Positions 8,049-15,964 are shown, counted from the first letter of the stretch. The stretch is DNA of 64,000 nt from Bacteroidales bacterium (GCA_016287075.1 JAEEVC010000007.1:1-64000), one strand, 5' to 3'. The notes: generated by a model not told the origin, from the sequence alone. A program made the numbers and translations.

Positions 8049-8805
8049 ACTTTATCTCGCTGCCGTTCTGTTTGTTCTGGGCGCTGTTTCCGCGCATGCC
8101 CAGGACGGGCCGCAGCTCTATAATATGGATTTCGACCACTGGTCCAAGGAATCCGGGGCCTGGAATCCCTATCCTGCCGGCGCATCCGATGCCCATCGGG
8201 TCTGGGATACCGCCAACCATGCACTGAGCCTCCTCGGCATCAACGGCACGATGCCGGAATATGACCATGTCGCCGTCCCCGGAAAAGGGAAGGCGGCCGC
8301 GAAAGTCATGAGCCGGAAGGTCGTCTGGGCTTTCGTAGCCGGGAACCTGTACACGGGCCGCTTCGGCCGCATCGTCCGCTTCAGCGGCGCTGAACTCTTT
8401 TTCGGCGTCCCGTTCCACAGCCGCCCGAAGAGTCTCTCCGGCTATTTCCATTATATCCCGGCCCCGGTGAATTTCGCCAAGGCCCCGCATGCGGACATGA
8501 AGGGAAAGCCGGACAAGGGGATGATCGAGGTTGTCCTCACCGACTGGAAGGAGCCCTATCATATCATCACCAACGACGAGTCTTTCATCGACGGGGCGAC
8601 GGATCCGCATGTGATCGGACGCGCCTTCCTGGAACTGGACCGGGACACGGGCGGGTACATCCCCTTTGAGATTCCCTTCGATTACCGCAGCGGGAAGATT
8701 CCCACGCATGCCGTCATCATCGTCGCATCCAGCCGCTACGGTGAGTTTTTCACCGGCGGAAGCGGCAGCGTCGTCTATGTGGACGAGTTCCGTTTCAATT
8801 ACTGA
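8041..8805 (+). CDS. Secreted PCMD-domain protein
   Basis: 254 residues from the ATG at 8041, which lies inside the end of the glycosyltransferase gene in another frame. A classical signal peptide ends near SAHA-QDG. The rest resembles the PCMD (putative carbohydrate metabolism) family of Bacteroidota: QLYNMDFDHWSKESGAWNPY near the start, FHYIPAPVNFAKAP in the middle and GSVVYVDEFRFNY at the end. Such proteins adopt a jelly-roll, carbohydrate-binding-like fold and are usually outer-surface or periplasmic. No catalytic residues were identified. A role in binding glycans is an inference from the fold. Confidence 0.8.
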   Translation: MNRLYLAAVLFVLGAVSAHAQDGPQLYNMDFDHWSKESGAWNPYPAGASDAHRVWDTANHALSLLGINGTMPEYDHVAVPGKGKAAAKVMSRKVVWAFVAGNLYTGRFGRIVRFSGAELFFGVPFHSRPKSLSGYFHYIPAPVNFAKAPHADMKGKPDKGMIEVVLTDWKEPYHIITNDESFIDGATDPHVIGRAFLELDRDTGGYIPFEIPFDYRSGKIPTHAVIIVASSRYGEFFTGGSGSVVYVDEFRFNY

Positions 8806-8856
8806 GCGGGGGAGCGGCTTCCCCTGTGGAAAAGATTGTTAAAAACTTTCTGCACG

Positions 8857-8938
8857 CCCCCGGTGAAAAGCCGGGGGAAGCTGTCTAAATTTGTATCCGG
8901 AAAATGGGAACGAGACGACGGATTGCCCCGGGCAGTCC
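8857..8938 (+). promoter_or_regulatory. Structured leader and promoter of nrdDG
   Basis: The 193-nt gap before nrdD holds three elements. A CCCCCGG/CCGGGGG hairpin (8857-8863 with 8871-8877) has no T tract. A perfect -7 box TAAATTTG lies at 8886-8893. Further down, in the presumed 5' leader, GGATTGCCC (8920-8928) pairs with GGGCAGTCC (8930-8938), with one G-U and a single C at the centre. The last could be an operator or an RNA hairpin controlling nrdD. Confidence 0.5.
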
Positions 8939-8998
8939 GTGTTTATTCACCTCATTCTGGATTTGGTATTATTGTAAATAATTGAAATATAGCGACTT

Positions 8999-11179
8999 AT
9001 GGAAGTCAGAAAGACAAACGGAACCTTTGAGGAGTTCGACCGGGAGAAATTGATGAACGGCATCCGCCTTGCCTATGTCCACACGGGACAGCCCTGTCCC
9101 GAAGACGTGGTGGTCTCGATCGCCGACAACCTCTATATCTATGACAAGATGTCCAGCCAGGAGATCCGCCGCCAGGTGGTCGACTCGCTGATGTCCATCA
9201 ACAAGAAGGTCGCCCTCGAATATGTCGAGACCTTCGACCGCGGCGCGGACCTGCGGAAGAAGAACGACTTCATCAAGGACTATATCAACGCCTCCAACGC
9301 GGCGACCGGCTCCAAGTTCGACGCCAACGCCAATGTCACGAACAAGAACATCGTGACGCTCGGTCACGAGCTCTACAAGGAGAACAACATCAAGCAGAAC
9401 CGCTACATCATGCAGGACAAGATCCGTTCCCTGTACGGCCGTTCGCTTGCGAAGCAGTACATCGCCGACCTGGAGTCGCACGTCCTCTACAAGCATGATG
9501 AGAGCGGCACCCCGGGCTACCCGTACTGCGTCGCCATCACGATGTATCCGTTCCTCGTGTCGGGCCTCCGGGAGCTTGGCGGCGTGTCGATTGCGCCGAC
9601 TGACCTGAAGTCTTTCTGCGGTGAATTCATCAACCTCGTCTATTCGATTTCCTCCCAGTTCATGGGGGCGGTCGCGACGCCGGAATTCCTCATGTACCTG
9701 GACTATTTCATCCGTAAGGATTACGGCGACGACTACCTTTCCCGCCTGGCCGAGGTGGTGGAGAAAAACTCCAAGCAGCGTACCCTGAAGAAGGTGATCG
9801 ACAATTGCTTCCAGCAGGTCGTCCACTCGATGAACATGCCCGCCGGCAACCGCGGCTACCAGACCGTCTTCTGGAACATCGGCTATTTCGACAAGCCCTA
9901 TTTCGAAGGCGTGTTCGGCGATTTCCGCTTCCCGGACGGTTCGGCCCCGAAGTGGGAGACCCTTTCCTGGCTCCAGCAGCATTTCATGCGCTGGTTCAAC
10001 GAGGAGCGTAACCATTACATCCTGACCTTCCCGGTCGAGACGATGGCGCTGCTGACCGACGGCGGCGACGATTTCGCCGACAAGGAGTATGCCGACTTCA
10101 CGGCGGAGATGTGGGCCGAGGGACACAGCTTCTTCTGCTATCTGTCCAACAGCCCGGACAGTCTTTCCAGCTGCTGCCGCCTGCGCAATTCCCTCAAGGA
10201 TCTCGGGGACGACGAACACAACCACACGACCCACCAGTATTCGATGGGCACGGCTTCCGTCGCGACCGGCTCCAAGTCGGTCATGACGCTCAACCTGAAC
10301 CGCCTGATCCAGGATGCGGCGCGGCGTTATTTCAAGGTCGAGAAAGGGATTGACATGCCCGCCGGCGTCGCCCTTTCCCCGGATTCCTATGACAAGGAGA
10401 CGCTGTACCGCTATATCCGTGAGGCGGTTACGGAGCATACCGTGCGGGTCCACAAGTACCAGACGGCCTTCAATGAGATCATCAAGGATTTCCTCAAGGC
10501 CGACATGCTCGACGTCTATCGCGCCGGTTTCATCGACATGCGGAAGCAGTACCTGACCGTCGGCGTCAACGGCCTGACCGACGCCGCGGAGTTCCTCGGC
10601 CTGACCATCAGCCCGAACGATGCCTACAAGGAGTTCGTCAACACCCTCCTGGAGACGATCAACGTGGCCAACCGGAAGGACCGTACCCGCGACTGCATGT
10701 TCAACACCGAGTTTGTCCCGGGCGAGAACCTCTCCGGCAAGAACTACAAGTGGGACAAGAAGGACGGGTATTTCGTCTCCGGCAAGCATGGGATGTACAG
10801 CTCCTATTTCTACAATCCGGAGGACGAGAGCCTGTCGATGATCGACAAGTTCAAGCTCCACGGCGAAGAGTTCGTCAAGTATCTCGACGGCGGTTCGGCC
10901 CTCCACATGAACATCGCGGAGCACCTTTCCAAGGAGCAGTACCGGCAGCTGCTCAATACCGCCGCCCATTACGGAACCAACTATTTCACATTCAATTGCC
11001 GCAATACGGTCTGCAACGACTGCGGCTATCTCAGCAAGGATACCCTGGACGTGTGTCCCCGTTGCGGGAGCCATAACCTGGATTACCTGACCCGCGTCAT
11101 CGGATACCTGAAGCGGATCTCCTCGTTCAGCGAGATGCGCCAGGAAGAGGCGGCCCACCGGTTCTATATCGAGAATTAG
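8999..11179 (+). CDS. nrdD: Anaerobic (class III) ribonucleoside-triphosphate reductase
   Basis: 726 residues, normal for NrdD. It makes deoxyribonucleotides from NTPs without oxygen, using a glycyl radical. Residues 1-90 form an ATP-cone (VRKTNGTFEEFDREKL), the allosteric dATP/ATP switch. The central part is the catalytic barrel. The C-terminus has the zinc-site cysteines CNDC and CPRC and then RVIGYLKRISSFSE, where G702 is the glycyl-radical residue. The partner activase nrdG starts 29 nt downstream. The only ribonucleotide reductase in the window is this oxygen-sensitive type, which fits an anaerobe. Confidence 0.97.
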   Translation: MEVRKTNGTFEEFDREKLMNGIRLAYVHTGQPCPEDVVVSIADNLYIYDKMSSQEIRRQVVDSLMSINKKVALEYVETFDRGADLRKKNDFIKDYINASNAATGSKFDANANVTNKNIVTLGHELYKENNIKQNRYIMQDKIRSLYGRSLAKQYIADLESHVLYKHDESGTPGYPYCVAITMYPFLVSGLRELGGVSIAPTDLKSFCGEFINLVYSISSQFMGAVATPEFLMYLDYFIRKDYGDDYLSRLAEVVEKNSKQRTLKKVIDNCFQQVVHSMNMPAGNRGYQTVFWNIGYFDKPYFEGVFGDFRFPDGSAPKWETLSWLQQHFMRWFNEERNHYILTFPVETMALLTDGGDDFADKEYADFTAEMWAEGHSFFCYLSNSPDSLSSCCRLRNSLKDLGDDEHNHTTHQYSMGTASVATGSKSVMTLNLNRLIQDAARRYFKVEKGIDMPAGVALSPDSYDKETLYRYIREAVTEHTVRVHKYQTAFNEIIKDFLKADMLDVYRAGFIDMRKQYLTVGVNGLTDAAEFLGLTISPNDAYKEFVNTLLETINVANRKDRTRDCMFNTEFVPGENLSGKNYKWDKKDGYFVSGKHGMYSSYFYNPEDESLSMIDKFKLHGEEFVKYLDGGSALHMNIAEHLSKEQYRQLLNTAAHYGTNYFTFNCRNTVCNDCGYLSKDTLDVCPRCGSHNLDYLTRVIGYLKRISSFSEMRQEEAAHRFYIEN

Positions 11180-11208
11180 AACCGCCGGTTCCGCCGGGGC
11201 CCCGCCGC

Positions 11209-11754
11209 ATGCTGAAGTATGTTCCCGAAATGACCTCCGTGGTGCTGGAGGAGATCCCCGACCGGCTCACCCTGGCCGTGGAAGTCTCCAACTGCCGCGG
11301 CAACTGTCCCGGCTGCCATTCGCCCTTTCTCCGGGAGGACGTTGGCGAGGAACTGACGGCGGAGATCATCGACCGGCTCGTCGGGGACAATTTCGGCGTG
11401 AACTGCTTTCTCTTCCTGGGGGAGGGACGCGATCCGGCGGCGTTGCTCGCGCTAGCTGCCCACGTGCGATCGCTCGGCCTCGCCGTCGCGCTTTACAGCG
11501 GCCGCGAAGACCTCGAGGATGCGTTGTGGGAAGCTTTTGACTATGTGAAGGTTGGCCCTTACCGTGCGGAGTGCGGCCCGCTGAACGCCCGCACGACCAA
11601 CCAGCGCCTGTATCGTGCGCTGGCGGAAGGGGAGGAGGCAATCTCTGGCGCCGGCAACGCTCCCGCTTCCGGGCCCGTGATTACTCGCGCCGGGCGCCGC
11701 TTCGCCGACATCACCGCCCGCTTCTGGCGGCGCGGCATCGATCCGCTTGTTTGA
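11209..11754 (+). CDS. nrdG: Anaerobic ribonucleotide reductase activating protein (radical SAM)
   Basis: 181 residues. NrdG uses S-adenosylmethionine and a 4Fe-4S cluster to place the glycyl radical on NrdD. The cluster motif is CRGNCPGC (C29, C33, C36; CX3CX2C), typical of radical-SAM activases. The following FLFLGEGRDPAALLALA occupies the place of the SAM-binding glycine motif (usually GGEP), here a slightly divergent GEG. The tail after residue 140 (EEAISGAGNAPASG...) is more variable than in the family. It lies just downstream of nrdD in the same operon and faces the carbonic anhydrase gene tail-to-tail, 19 nt apart. Confidence 0.92.
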   Translation: MLKYVPEMTSVVLEEIPDRLTLAVEVSNCRGNCPGCHSPFLREDVGEELTAEIIDRLVGDNFGVNCFLFLGEGRDPAALLALAAHVRSLGLAVALYSGREDLEDALWEAFDYVKVGPYRAECGPLNARTTNQRLYRALAEGEEAISGAGNAPASGPVITRAGRRFADITARFWRRGIDPLV

Positions 11755-11773
11755 ATAACTGCTGCAGTGCGCG

Positions 11774-12319
11774 TCAGACCTCCGTCAGGGCGCCGGTCAC
11801 TGAATCGATGATGAAGCCCCGGACGGTCACGTCCTTCGGGACGAGCGGATGATTGACGATGGCTGCAACGGTCTTTCGGACAGATGCTTCCGTGTCGTGG
11901 AACCCTTCCAGCCATCCGGCGATATCCTTCGTTTCCTCCCAGGTGGCGAGCGTCTCTTCGGCGATGCCGCGCTCCAGCATGTGCGGTTTGAATTCGCCGT
12001 AGCTCATGTGGCAGGCGCCGCAGGTGGAATGGTGGATAACCATGACCTCTTCCACGCCCAACTCATAGATGGCGACCAGCAGGGACCGGATGGCGGAATC
12101 CGTCTCGGAGAGGATCAGCCCGCCGGCATTCTTGATGACTTTGGCGTCGCCGTTCCGCAGGCCCAGGGCCTTCATGAGGAGTTCGGTCAGGCGCGTGTCC
12201 ATGCAGGTGAGGATGGCCAGTTTCCGGGCCGGATACTTGTCGGTGATATAGGGTTCATAGGCCTTCTCGGCCACGAACTGCCGGTTGAAGGCGAGGATGG
12301 TGTCGATGGCTTGGGACAT
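11774..12319 (-). CDS. Beta-class carbonic anhydrase
   Basis: 181 residues. It interconverts CO2 and bicarbonate in the cytoplasm. The zinc site of beta-carbonic anhydrases is visible: C39 with the D41/R43 pair in CMDTRL, then H97 and C100 in HHSTCGACH. It belongs to the short, type-II-like bacterial branch with a lid region rich in acidic residues (140-150). It is last in the leftward operon bcp-yccF-carbonic anhydrase, and its start lies 1 nt beyond the yccF stop codon. Bicarbonate supply for anaplerotic carboxylation would fit an anaerobic, CO2-rich habitat (inference). Confidence 0.9.
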   Translation of the reverse strand: MSQAIDTILAFNRQFVAEKAYEPYITDKYPARKLAILTCMDTRLTELLMKALGLRNGDAKVIKNAGGLILSETDSAIRSLLVAIYELGVEEVMVIHHSTCGACHMSYGEFKPHMLERGIAEETLATWEETKDIAGWLEGFHDTEASVRKTVAAIVNHPLVPKDVTVRGFIIDSVTGALTEV

Positions 12320-12320
12320 G

Positions 12321-12689
12321 TCAGCGGATTTCTTTGCCGAAGGGGAAGATGGACGAAAGGGCCATCCGGAAGTGCTGGAGGCCGAAGGGGATGCCCACGA
12401 TGGTGATGCAGAAAAGCAGGCCGCATACCATGTGGATCAGGGCGATCTCCCACCAGCCGAGCAGGATCCAGATGAGGTTCATCACGATCGAGAGGCAGCC
12501 GGGTTCTTCCGGTTTGTTCACGATGTCATGGCCGAAGGGCCAGAGGGCATAGGTCCCCAGTTTGAACAGCTGGACGCCGAACGGGATCCCGATGATGGTG
12601 ATGCACATCAGCAGCCCCACGAGATAATAGATCAGGGCGATCACGAGACCGCCGAGGATGAGCCAGAGGATGTTGCCGATCGAGTTCAT
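12321..12689 (-). CDS. yccF: YccF family inner-membrane protein
   Basis: 122 residues made of two similar halves, each with a long hydrophobic segment followed by the family signature: LLMCITIIGIPFGVQLFKLG and LLFCITIVGIPFGLQHFRMA. This internal duplication with IGIPFG-type loops is diagnostic of YccF (DUF307). The family has no proven function; in E. coli it is an inner-membrane protein. The gene is sandwiched between bcp and carbonic anhydrase with gaps of 2 and 1 nt, so the three are surely co-transcribed. Confidence 0.93.
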   Translation of the reverse strand: MNSIGNILWLILGGLVIALIYYLVGLLMCITIIGIPFGVQLFKLGTYALWPFGHDIVNKPEEPGCLSIVMNLIWILLGWWEIALIHMVCGLLFCITIVGIPFGLQHFRMALSSIFPFGKEIR

Positions 12690-12691
12690 GC

Positions 12692-13147
12692 TCAGCCCTC
12701 CAGGATTTGTCCGGCGGCGTTCTTTGTGTCCACCTTCTCGATGATGCGCTCGAGGATGCCGTCCTCATTGAAAATGAAGGTCCTGCGGAGCGTGCCCATG
12801 GTCGTTTTTCCGTACATTTTCTTTTCTCCCCACGCGCCGAAATCCTGCAGCATCTGCGTTGTCGTGTCCGCGAGCAGCCGGAACGGGAGTTCATATCTAG
12901 CCCGGAACCCGCCATGGGACTTGGCGCTGTCCTTGCTCACGCCCACGACGTTGTATCCTGCGGCCGTGAGCGCGGCATAGTTGTCCCGGAACGAACAGGC
13001 CTCGGCCGTGCAGCCGGAGGTGTTGTCTTTCGGGTAGAAATAAATGATGGTCTTGCGGCCATTGCCGATGAAATCGCTGGATTTCACCATGTTCCCGTCC
13101 TGGTCCATGACTTCGAAGGACGGCATGCGGTCTCCGGGTTTGAGCAT
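12692..13147 (-). CDS. bcp: Thiol peroxidase, Bcp/PrxQ type
   Basis: 151 residues, a standard length for Bcp. It reduces hydrogen peroxide and organic hydroperoxides with thioredoxin as electron donor. The peroxidatic cysteine is C46 in YPKDNTSGCTAEAC, and C51 is the probable resolving cysteine 5 residues later, as in Bcp. The fold motif MLKPGDRMPSFEVMDQDG opens the protein. It is first in a three-gene leftward operon, and a perfect TAnnTTTG promoter box lies 22 nt upstream of its ATG. In an anaerobe this would be part of defence against transient oxygen exposure. Confidence 0.94.
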   Translation of the reverse strand: MLKPGDRMPSFEVMDQDGNMVKSSDFIGNGRKTIIYFYPKDNTSGCTAEACSFRDNYAALTAAGYNVVGVSKDSAKSHGGFRARYELPFRLLADTTTQMLQDFGAWGEKKMYGKTTMGTLRRTFIFNEDGILERIIEKVDTKNAAGQILEG

Positions 13148-13169
13148 TGTCGTTGTTGTTTTGCGCTTA

Positions 13170-13177
13170 CAAATGTA
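13170..13177 (-). promoter_or_regulatory. -7 promoter box of the bcp operon
   Basis: Read leftward: TACATTTG, a perfect TAnnTTTG, 22 nt before the bcp start codon. Confidence 0.75.
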
Positions 13178-13352
13178 AGGCTTTTTCGGTGTTCTTGCAA
13201 CGGGGCTTTACTGCCACCCTTCCTCGATGCTGCCATCCTCCGCTCCGACGGCCCGTCGCTTCGTTCCGACGGCCCAGTGCCGGGACTCGGCCTTGTCTGC
13301 GCTCCGGGTTCGTTCTTCTCGCTTTGGGGCGTGCTCCGGGTCAAGCTTGTGT

Positions 13353-13440
13353 GGGCCGTCCTTAGGCGCAGGGGCAGGGCTCCGGACGAGTTTTTCCGAA
13401 GGCCGGAGTCCTGTCCCGGAGCAAGGGGGGTGGACGGCCC
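13353..13440. repeat. Nested inverted-repeat element, copy A (88 bp)
   Basis: Outer arms GGGCCGTCC (13353-13361) and GGACGGCCC (13432-13440) enclose inner arms of 15 nt (13371-13385 with 13403-13417). The inner arms differ only at two positions, both able to form G-U pairs. Copy B at 26839-26925 has the same architecture and almost the same size. It sits in a 480-bp stretch without genes (13148-13628). Confidence 0.75.
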
Positions 13441-13451
13441 TGCCGAAAATA

Positions 13452-13560
13452 GTGCTGCACGCAAATGGCCTTCAGTGGCCGTTTTTGTGCACGACTTGGA
13501 GTTCCAGGATGCAGGTGCAGCACGTTAATAGCGCTCTGAGGCCGATTTTGTGCAGGACTT
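13452..13560. repeat. Further repeats in the gene-free stretch after copy A
   Basis: GTGCTGCAC (13452-13460) is an exact inverted match to GTGCAGCAC (13515-13523). A 21-bp direct repeat at 13477-13497 and 13540-13560 differs at two positions; its core is TTTTGTGCA. Upstream, about 13234-13275, TCCGACGGCCC occurs twice. No gene, tRNA or promoter was recognised in this stretch apart from the bcp promoter. Confidence 0.6.
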
Positions 13561-13628
13561 TTTCCAATTCCTGTGTTGTGTGTCGCGGCGGGTGAATAGG
13601 CTCGTTTTTGCCCTGCGGTGCGGGAAAA

Positions 13629-14294
13629 TCAGTCGAGGAGGAAGGCGCGGAGTTCGGCCGGGTTGGCGGCTGACGCGAATGCGTTGGGTGCGCCGGGTGC
13701 TGCGGCAGGCATGTCGCGGTAGCCCCAGCGGACGGCGATGCCGCGGATGCCGCCGTTGCGGGCGGTTTTCATGTCGGTGGGGGAGTCGCCGACCATGACG
13801 GCGGCCGAGGCCGGCTGGCCGGCCTTCCGGAGGACTTCCTGTACGATTTCGGGATCCGGCTTGAGGGGGAAGCCGTCCCGGTTGCCGAGGATGCAGACGA
13901 AGGGAATCCCCGGAAAGAATTCCCGGACGAGGGTTTCCGTCCCCGCCTGGAATTTGTTTGAAGCGATGGCAAGGGCTACGCCGCGGCGGGACAGTTCTTC
14001 CAGCAATTGCGGCATCCCCTCATACGGCTTCGTATGTACATCGATGTGGGCGGTGTAGTAGTCCTTGAAATCCGCCAGGCATGCGTCGATGAATGCATCA
14101 TCGTTCCGATACGTTTCCGGAAGCGCCTGTGTCACAAGGTTCCTGACCCCGTGGCCGACCATCAGGCGGTACGCCTCCCGATCATGGAGGGGGAGGCTGC
14201 GCCGGGCGAGGGAATGGTTCACGGCCTCCCCGAGATCCGCCAGCGTGTCGAGCAACGTCCCGTCCAGATCGAATATGACTACTTTGCAGGCCAT
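13629..14294 (-). CDS. HAD-superfamily phosphatase, phosphoglycolate phosphatase-like
   Basis: 221 residues. HAD motif I is VVIFDLDGTLLDT (nucleophile D9, acid D11), motif II is ALAIASNK, and motif III/IV is KPDPEIV followed by VMVGDSPTDMKTARNGG. The cap after motif I is helical, as in the Gph/PGP subfamily. It probably dephosphorylates a small phosphorylated metabolite such as 2-phosphoglycolate or a sugar phosphate; the substrate is not determined. It is a single gene. Its perfect TAACTTTG -7 box (14299-14306) ends only 4 nt before the ATG, so the transcript should have no, or almost no, 5' leader. Confidence 0.88.
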   Translation of the reverse strand: MACKVVIFDLDGTLLDTLADLGEAVNHSLARRSLPLHDREAYRLMVGHGVRNLVTQALPETYRNDDAFIDACLADFKDYYTAHIDVHTKPYEGMPQLLEELSRRGVALAIASNKFQAGTETLVREFFPGIPFVCILGNRDGFPLKPDPEIVQEVLRKAGQPASAAVMVGDSPTDMKTARNGGIRGIAVRWGYRDMPAAAPGAPNAFASAANPAELRAFLLD

Positions 14295-14298
14295 GCCG

Positions 14299-14306
14299 CA
14301 AAGTTA
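14299..14306 (-). promoter_or_regulatory. -7 promoter box very close to the HAD start codon
   Basis: Read leftward: TAACTTTG, perfect TAnnTTTG, with only 4 nt between its last base and the ATG. That implies a leaderless or nearly leaderless mRNA. Confidence 0.65.
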
Positions 14307-14399
14307 CGCTTTTCCCTGCGCTTCCGGATGCCCCTGAGGGGAAAAAGAGCGGACGGCCTTGCATATTTCCGTGAAAAGTCGCAGATTTGCTGCAGAATA

Positions 14400-15086
14400 A
14401 TGGATGAACGGATGGAACTTATCGAAGCAATAAAGGCACGGCATTCCGTGCGGAAATACATCGACCGGCCCATCGAGCCGGAGAAGGCCGCTGCGATCCG
14501 GGCGGCGATGGAAAGGATCAACCGGGAGAGCGGGCTGAATGTCCAGCTGGTGCTGGATGAGCCGAAGGCGTTTTCGTCCGGCATGTGGAAATATGGGCAG
14601 TTCTCCCTCGTGAAGAACTACCTGGTGATGGCCGGGCCGAAAGGGGATACGGCTGAGGAGCGGATCGGTTATCATGGAGAGGAACTGGTTCTCCTGGCCC
14701 AGACCCTCGGCCTGAATACCTGCTGGGTGGGGCTGACCTACAAGAAGATACCCGGGACATTTACCCTCCGGGCGGGCGATATCGTCCACTGCGTGATTGC
14801 CCTCGGCTACGGGGCGTCGCAGGGGGTGCAGCACCCGATGCGTCCCGCCGGACAGTTTTATGAATCCGCCGCCACGCCGCCGGAATGGTTCCTCCGCGGC
14901 ATCGAGGCCGCCATACTGGCCCCCACCGCTGTCAACCAGCAGAAATTCAAGTTCTTCCTGCACCCTGACGGGCGGGTGGATGTGAAACCGCTCTTCTCCA
15001 TGGCCGGCTATACCCGCATCGATCTCGGCATCGTCAAGTACCATTTTGAGATCGGTGCGGGGAAGGAAAACTATGAATGGGTATGA
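14400..15086 (+). CDS. Nitroreductase-fold protein (TM nitroreductase-like)
   Basis: 228 residues from the ATG at 14400; an in-frame ATG 12 nt later (MELIEAIKARHSVRKY) is also possible. The start ARHSVRKYIDRPIEPEK is the FMN-binding opening of the nitroreductase family. LLAQTLGLNTCWVGLTYKK and ILAPTAVNQQKFKFFL are the other conserved blocks. The two-lobed arrangement, with a C-terminal APTAVNQQ repeat of the fold, matches the Bacteroidota and Clostridia subgroup of putative nitroreductases. It would reduce quinones, nitro compounds or flavins with NAD(P)H; the substrate is unknown. An imperfect -7 box (CAGATTTG, 14382-14389) lies just upstream. It overlaps the next gene by an ATGA. Confidence 0.83.
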   Translation: MDERMELIEAIKARHSVRKYIDRPIEPEKAAAIRAAMERINRESGLNVQLVLDEPKAFSSGMWKYGQFSLVKNYLVMAGPKGDTAEERIGYHGEELVLLAQTLGLNTCWVGLTYKKIPGTFTLRAGDIVHCVIALGYGASQGVQHPMRPAGQFYESAATPPEWFLRGIEAAILAPTAVNQQKFKFFLHPDGRVDVKPLFSMAGYTRIDLGIVKYHFEIGAGKENYEWV

Positions 15087-15514
15087 GTCCGGAACAGCAG
15101 ACCGACCGGCCATTCCCCCATACCGACCGCCCCGGCTTCCTGTTCGGCCTCATCGATTTCTGCACGGCGGGCCTGTTTTTCCTGCTGTATATGCCGCTCA
15201 GCGGCTTGCAGGATGAACTGGACTTCATCCTGGGTCGCCGTACGCAGCGCTATTGGGTCGCCTACCTCCTGGGCATCCCGACGGCCTTCATCTACCCGCT
15301 CGTCTGGATGGCCCGCATCGCGGAGGAATTGAAAGCCAAGGCCATAGACATGGGCCTGGAAGGTCCATATACATCCTGGTGGCATATGTTCGGCTGGAAT
15401 ACCTTCGGCCTCCTGCTGTTCGGCCCTGCCGTGGCCACCCAGCGCTTTTTCGACACGCTCAACCGGGTGGAGCGTGCCATGACGGAGCGCTCTCAGTTCT
15501 GGAAGAAGAAATAG
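15083..15514 (+). CDS. Small membrane protein, DUF4234-like
   Basis: 143 residues from the ATG at 15083, which forms an ATGA overlap with the nitroreductase stop; an ATG 6 nt upstream also exists. Three hydrophobic segments are visible: FGLIDFCTAGLFFLLYMPL, YWVAYLLGIPTAFIYPLVWM and MFGWNTFGLLLFGPAVA. The pattern of a basic loop, a helix with W-x-A-R-I, and a Trp-rich start of the last helix resembles the DUF4234 superfamily of small integral membrane proteins of unknown function. The assignment is by pattern only. Its last 22 bases overlap the end of the oppositely oriented beta-flower gene. Confidence 0.6.
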   Translation: MSPEQQTDRPFPHTDRPGFLFGLIDFCTAGLFFLLYMPLSGLQDELDFILGRRTQRYWVAYLLGIPTAFIYPLVWMARIAEELKAKAIDMGLEGPYTSWWHMFGWNTFGLLLFGPAVATQRFFDTLNRVERAMTERSQFWKKK

Positions 15515-15906
15515 AAGGCAGCCCAGTTGCGGGGGATATCGCGGGCATACCCTATGGTCCTGTACTGGCTGTCCTGGACGGTGCCGTCCTTTTTTACGTA
15601 GCCGATGGTCCGGTATTGGCTATCCTGGACGGTGCCATCCCCCTTGATGTACCCGACCGTCCGGTAGGTCCGGTCCTGGACGGTGCCGTCGCCCTTGAGA
15701 TAGCCGACCGTCCGGTAGGTCCGGTCCTGGACCGTCCCGTCGTCCTTGATATAGCCGATGGTCTTGTAGGTCCTGTCCTGGATGGTCCCGTCGGATTTGA
15801 TGTAGCCGACCGTCTGGTAGGTGGCATTCTGGATGGACTGGGCCGCGGCCCCGGTGAAGGGGACTATGAGCAGGGCCGAAACGAGGAGTGCGGAAAGGCG
15901 TTTCAT
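15493..15906 (-). CDS. Secreted 5-fold beta-flower repeat protein
   Basis: 137 residues from the ATG at 15906. A signal peptide (MKRLSALLVSALLIVPFTGAAA-Q) is followed by five full copies and one partial copy of a 17-residue unit, consensus Y-R-T-V-G-Y-I-K-x-D-G-T-V-Q-D-x-x. Five such units close into a small disc; this is the fold annotated as 5-fold beta-flower protein in Bacteroidota. The units are nearly identical also at DNA level (51-bp period), suggesting recent duplication or conversion. Function unknown; probably periplasmic or surface binding. The stop codon lies inside the 3' end of the opposite-strand membrane protein gene (22-bp overlap). Confidence 0.85.
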   Translation of the reverse strand: MKRLSALLVSALLIVPFTGAAAQSIQNATYQTVGYIKSDGTIQDRTYKTIGYIKDDGTVQDRTYRTVGYLKGDGTVQDRTYRTVGYIKGDGTVQDSQYRTIGYVKKDGTVQDSQYRTIGYARDIPRNWAAFYFFFQN

Positions 15907-15964
15907 GGGGTTTCTACTTTCATTGCCGCACCGTAACTTGCAAAAACCTTTCCTGCAGCGGCGC

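Noticed and set aside
8857..8877. Hairpin after the PCMD gene as terminator
   Set aside because: Strong stem but no T tract in the rightward direction; kept only as part of the nrdD leader region.
8969..11158. 729-codon open frame antisense to nrdD
   Set aside because: Shadow of nrdD; composition is repetitive (Val, Leu, Gly, Asp, His) and no motif is present.
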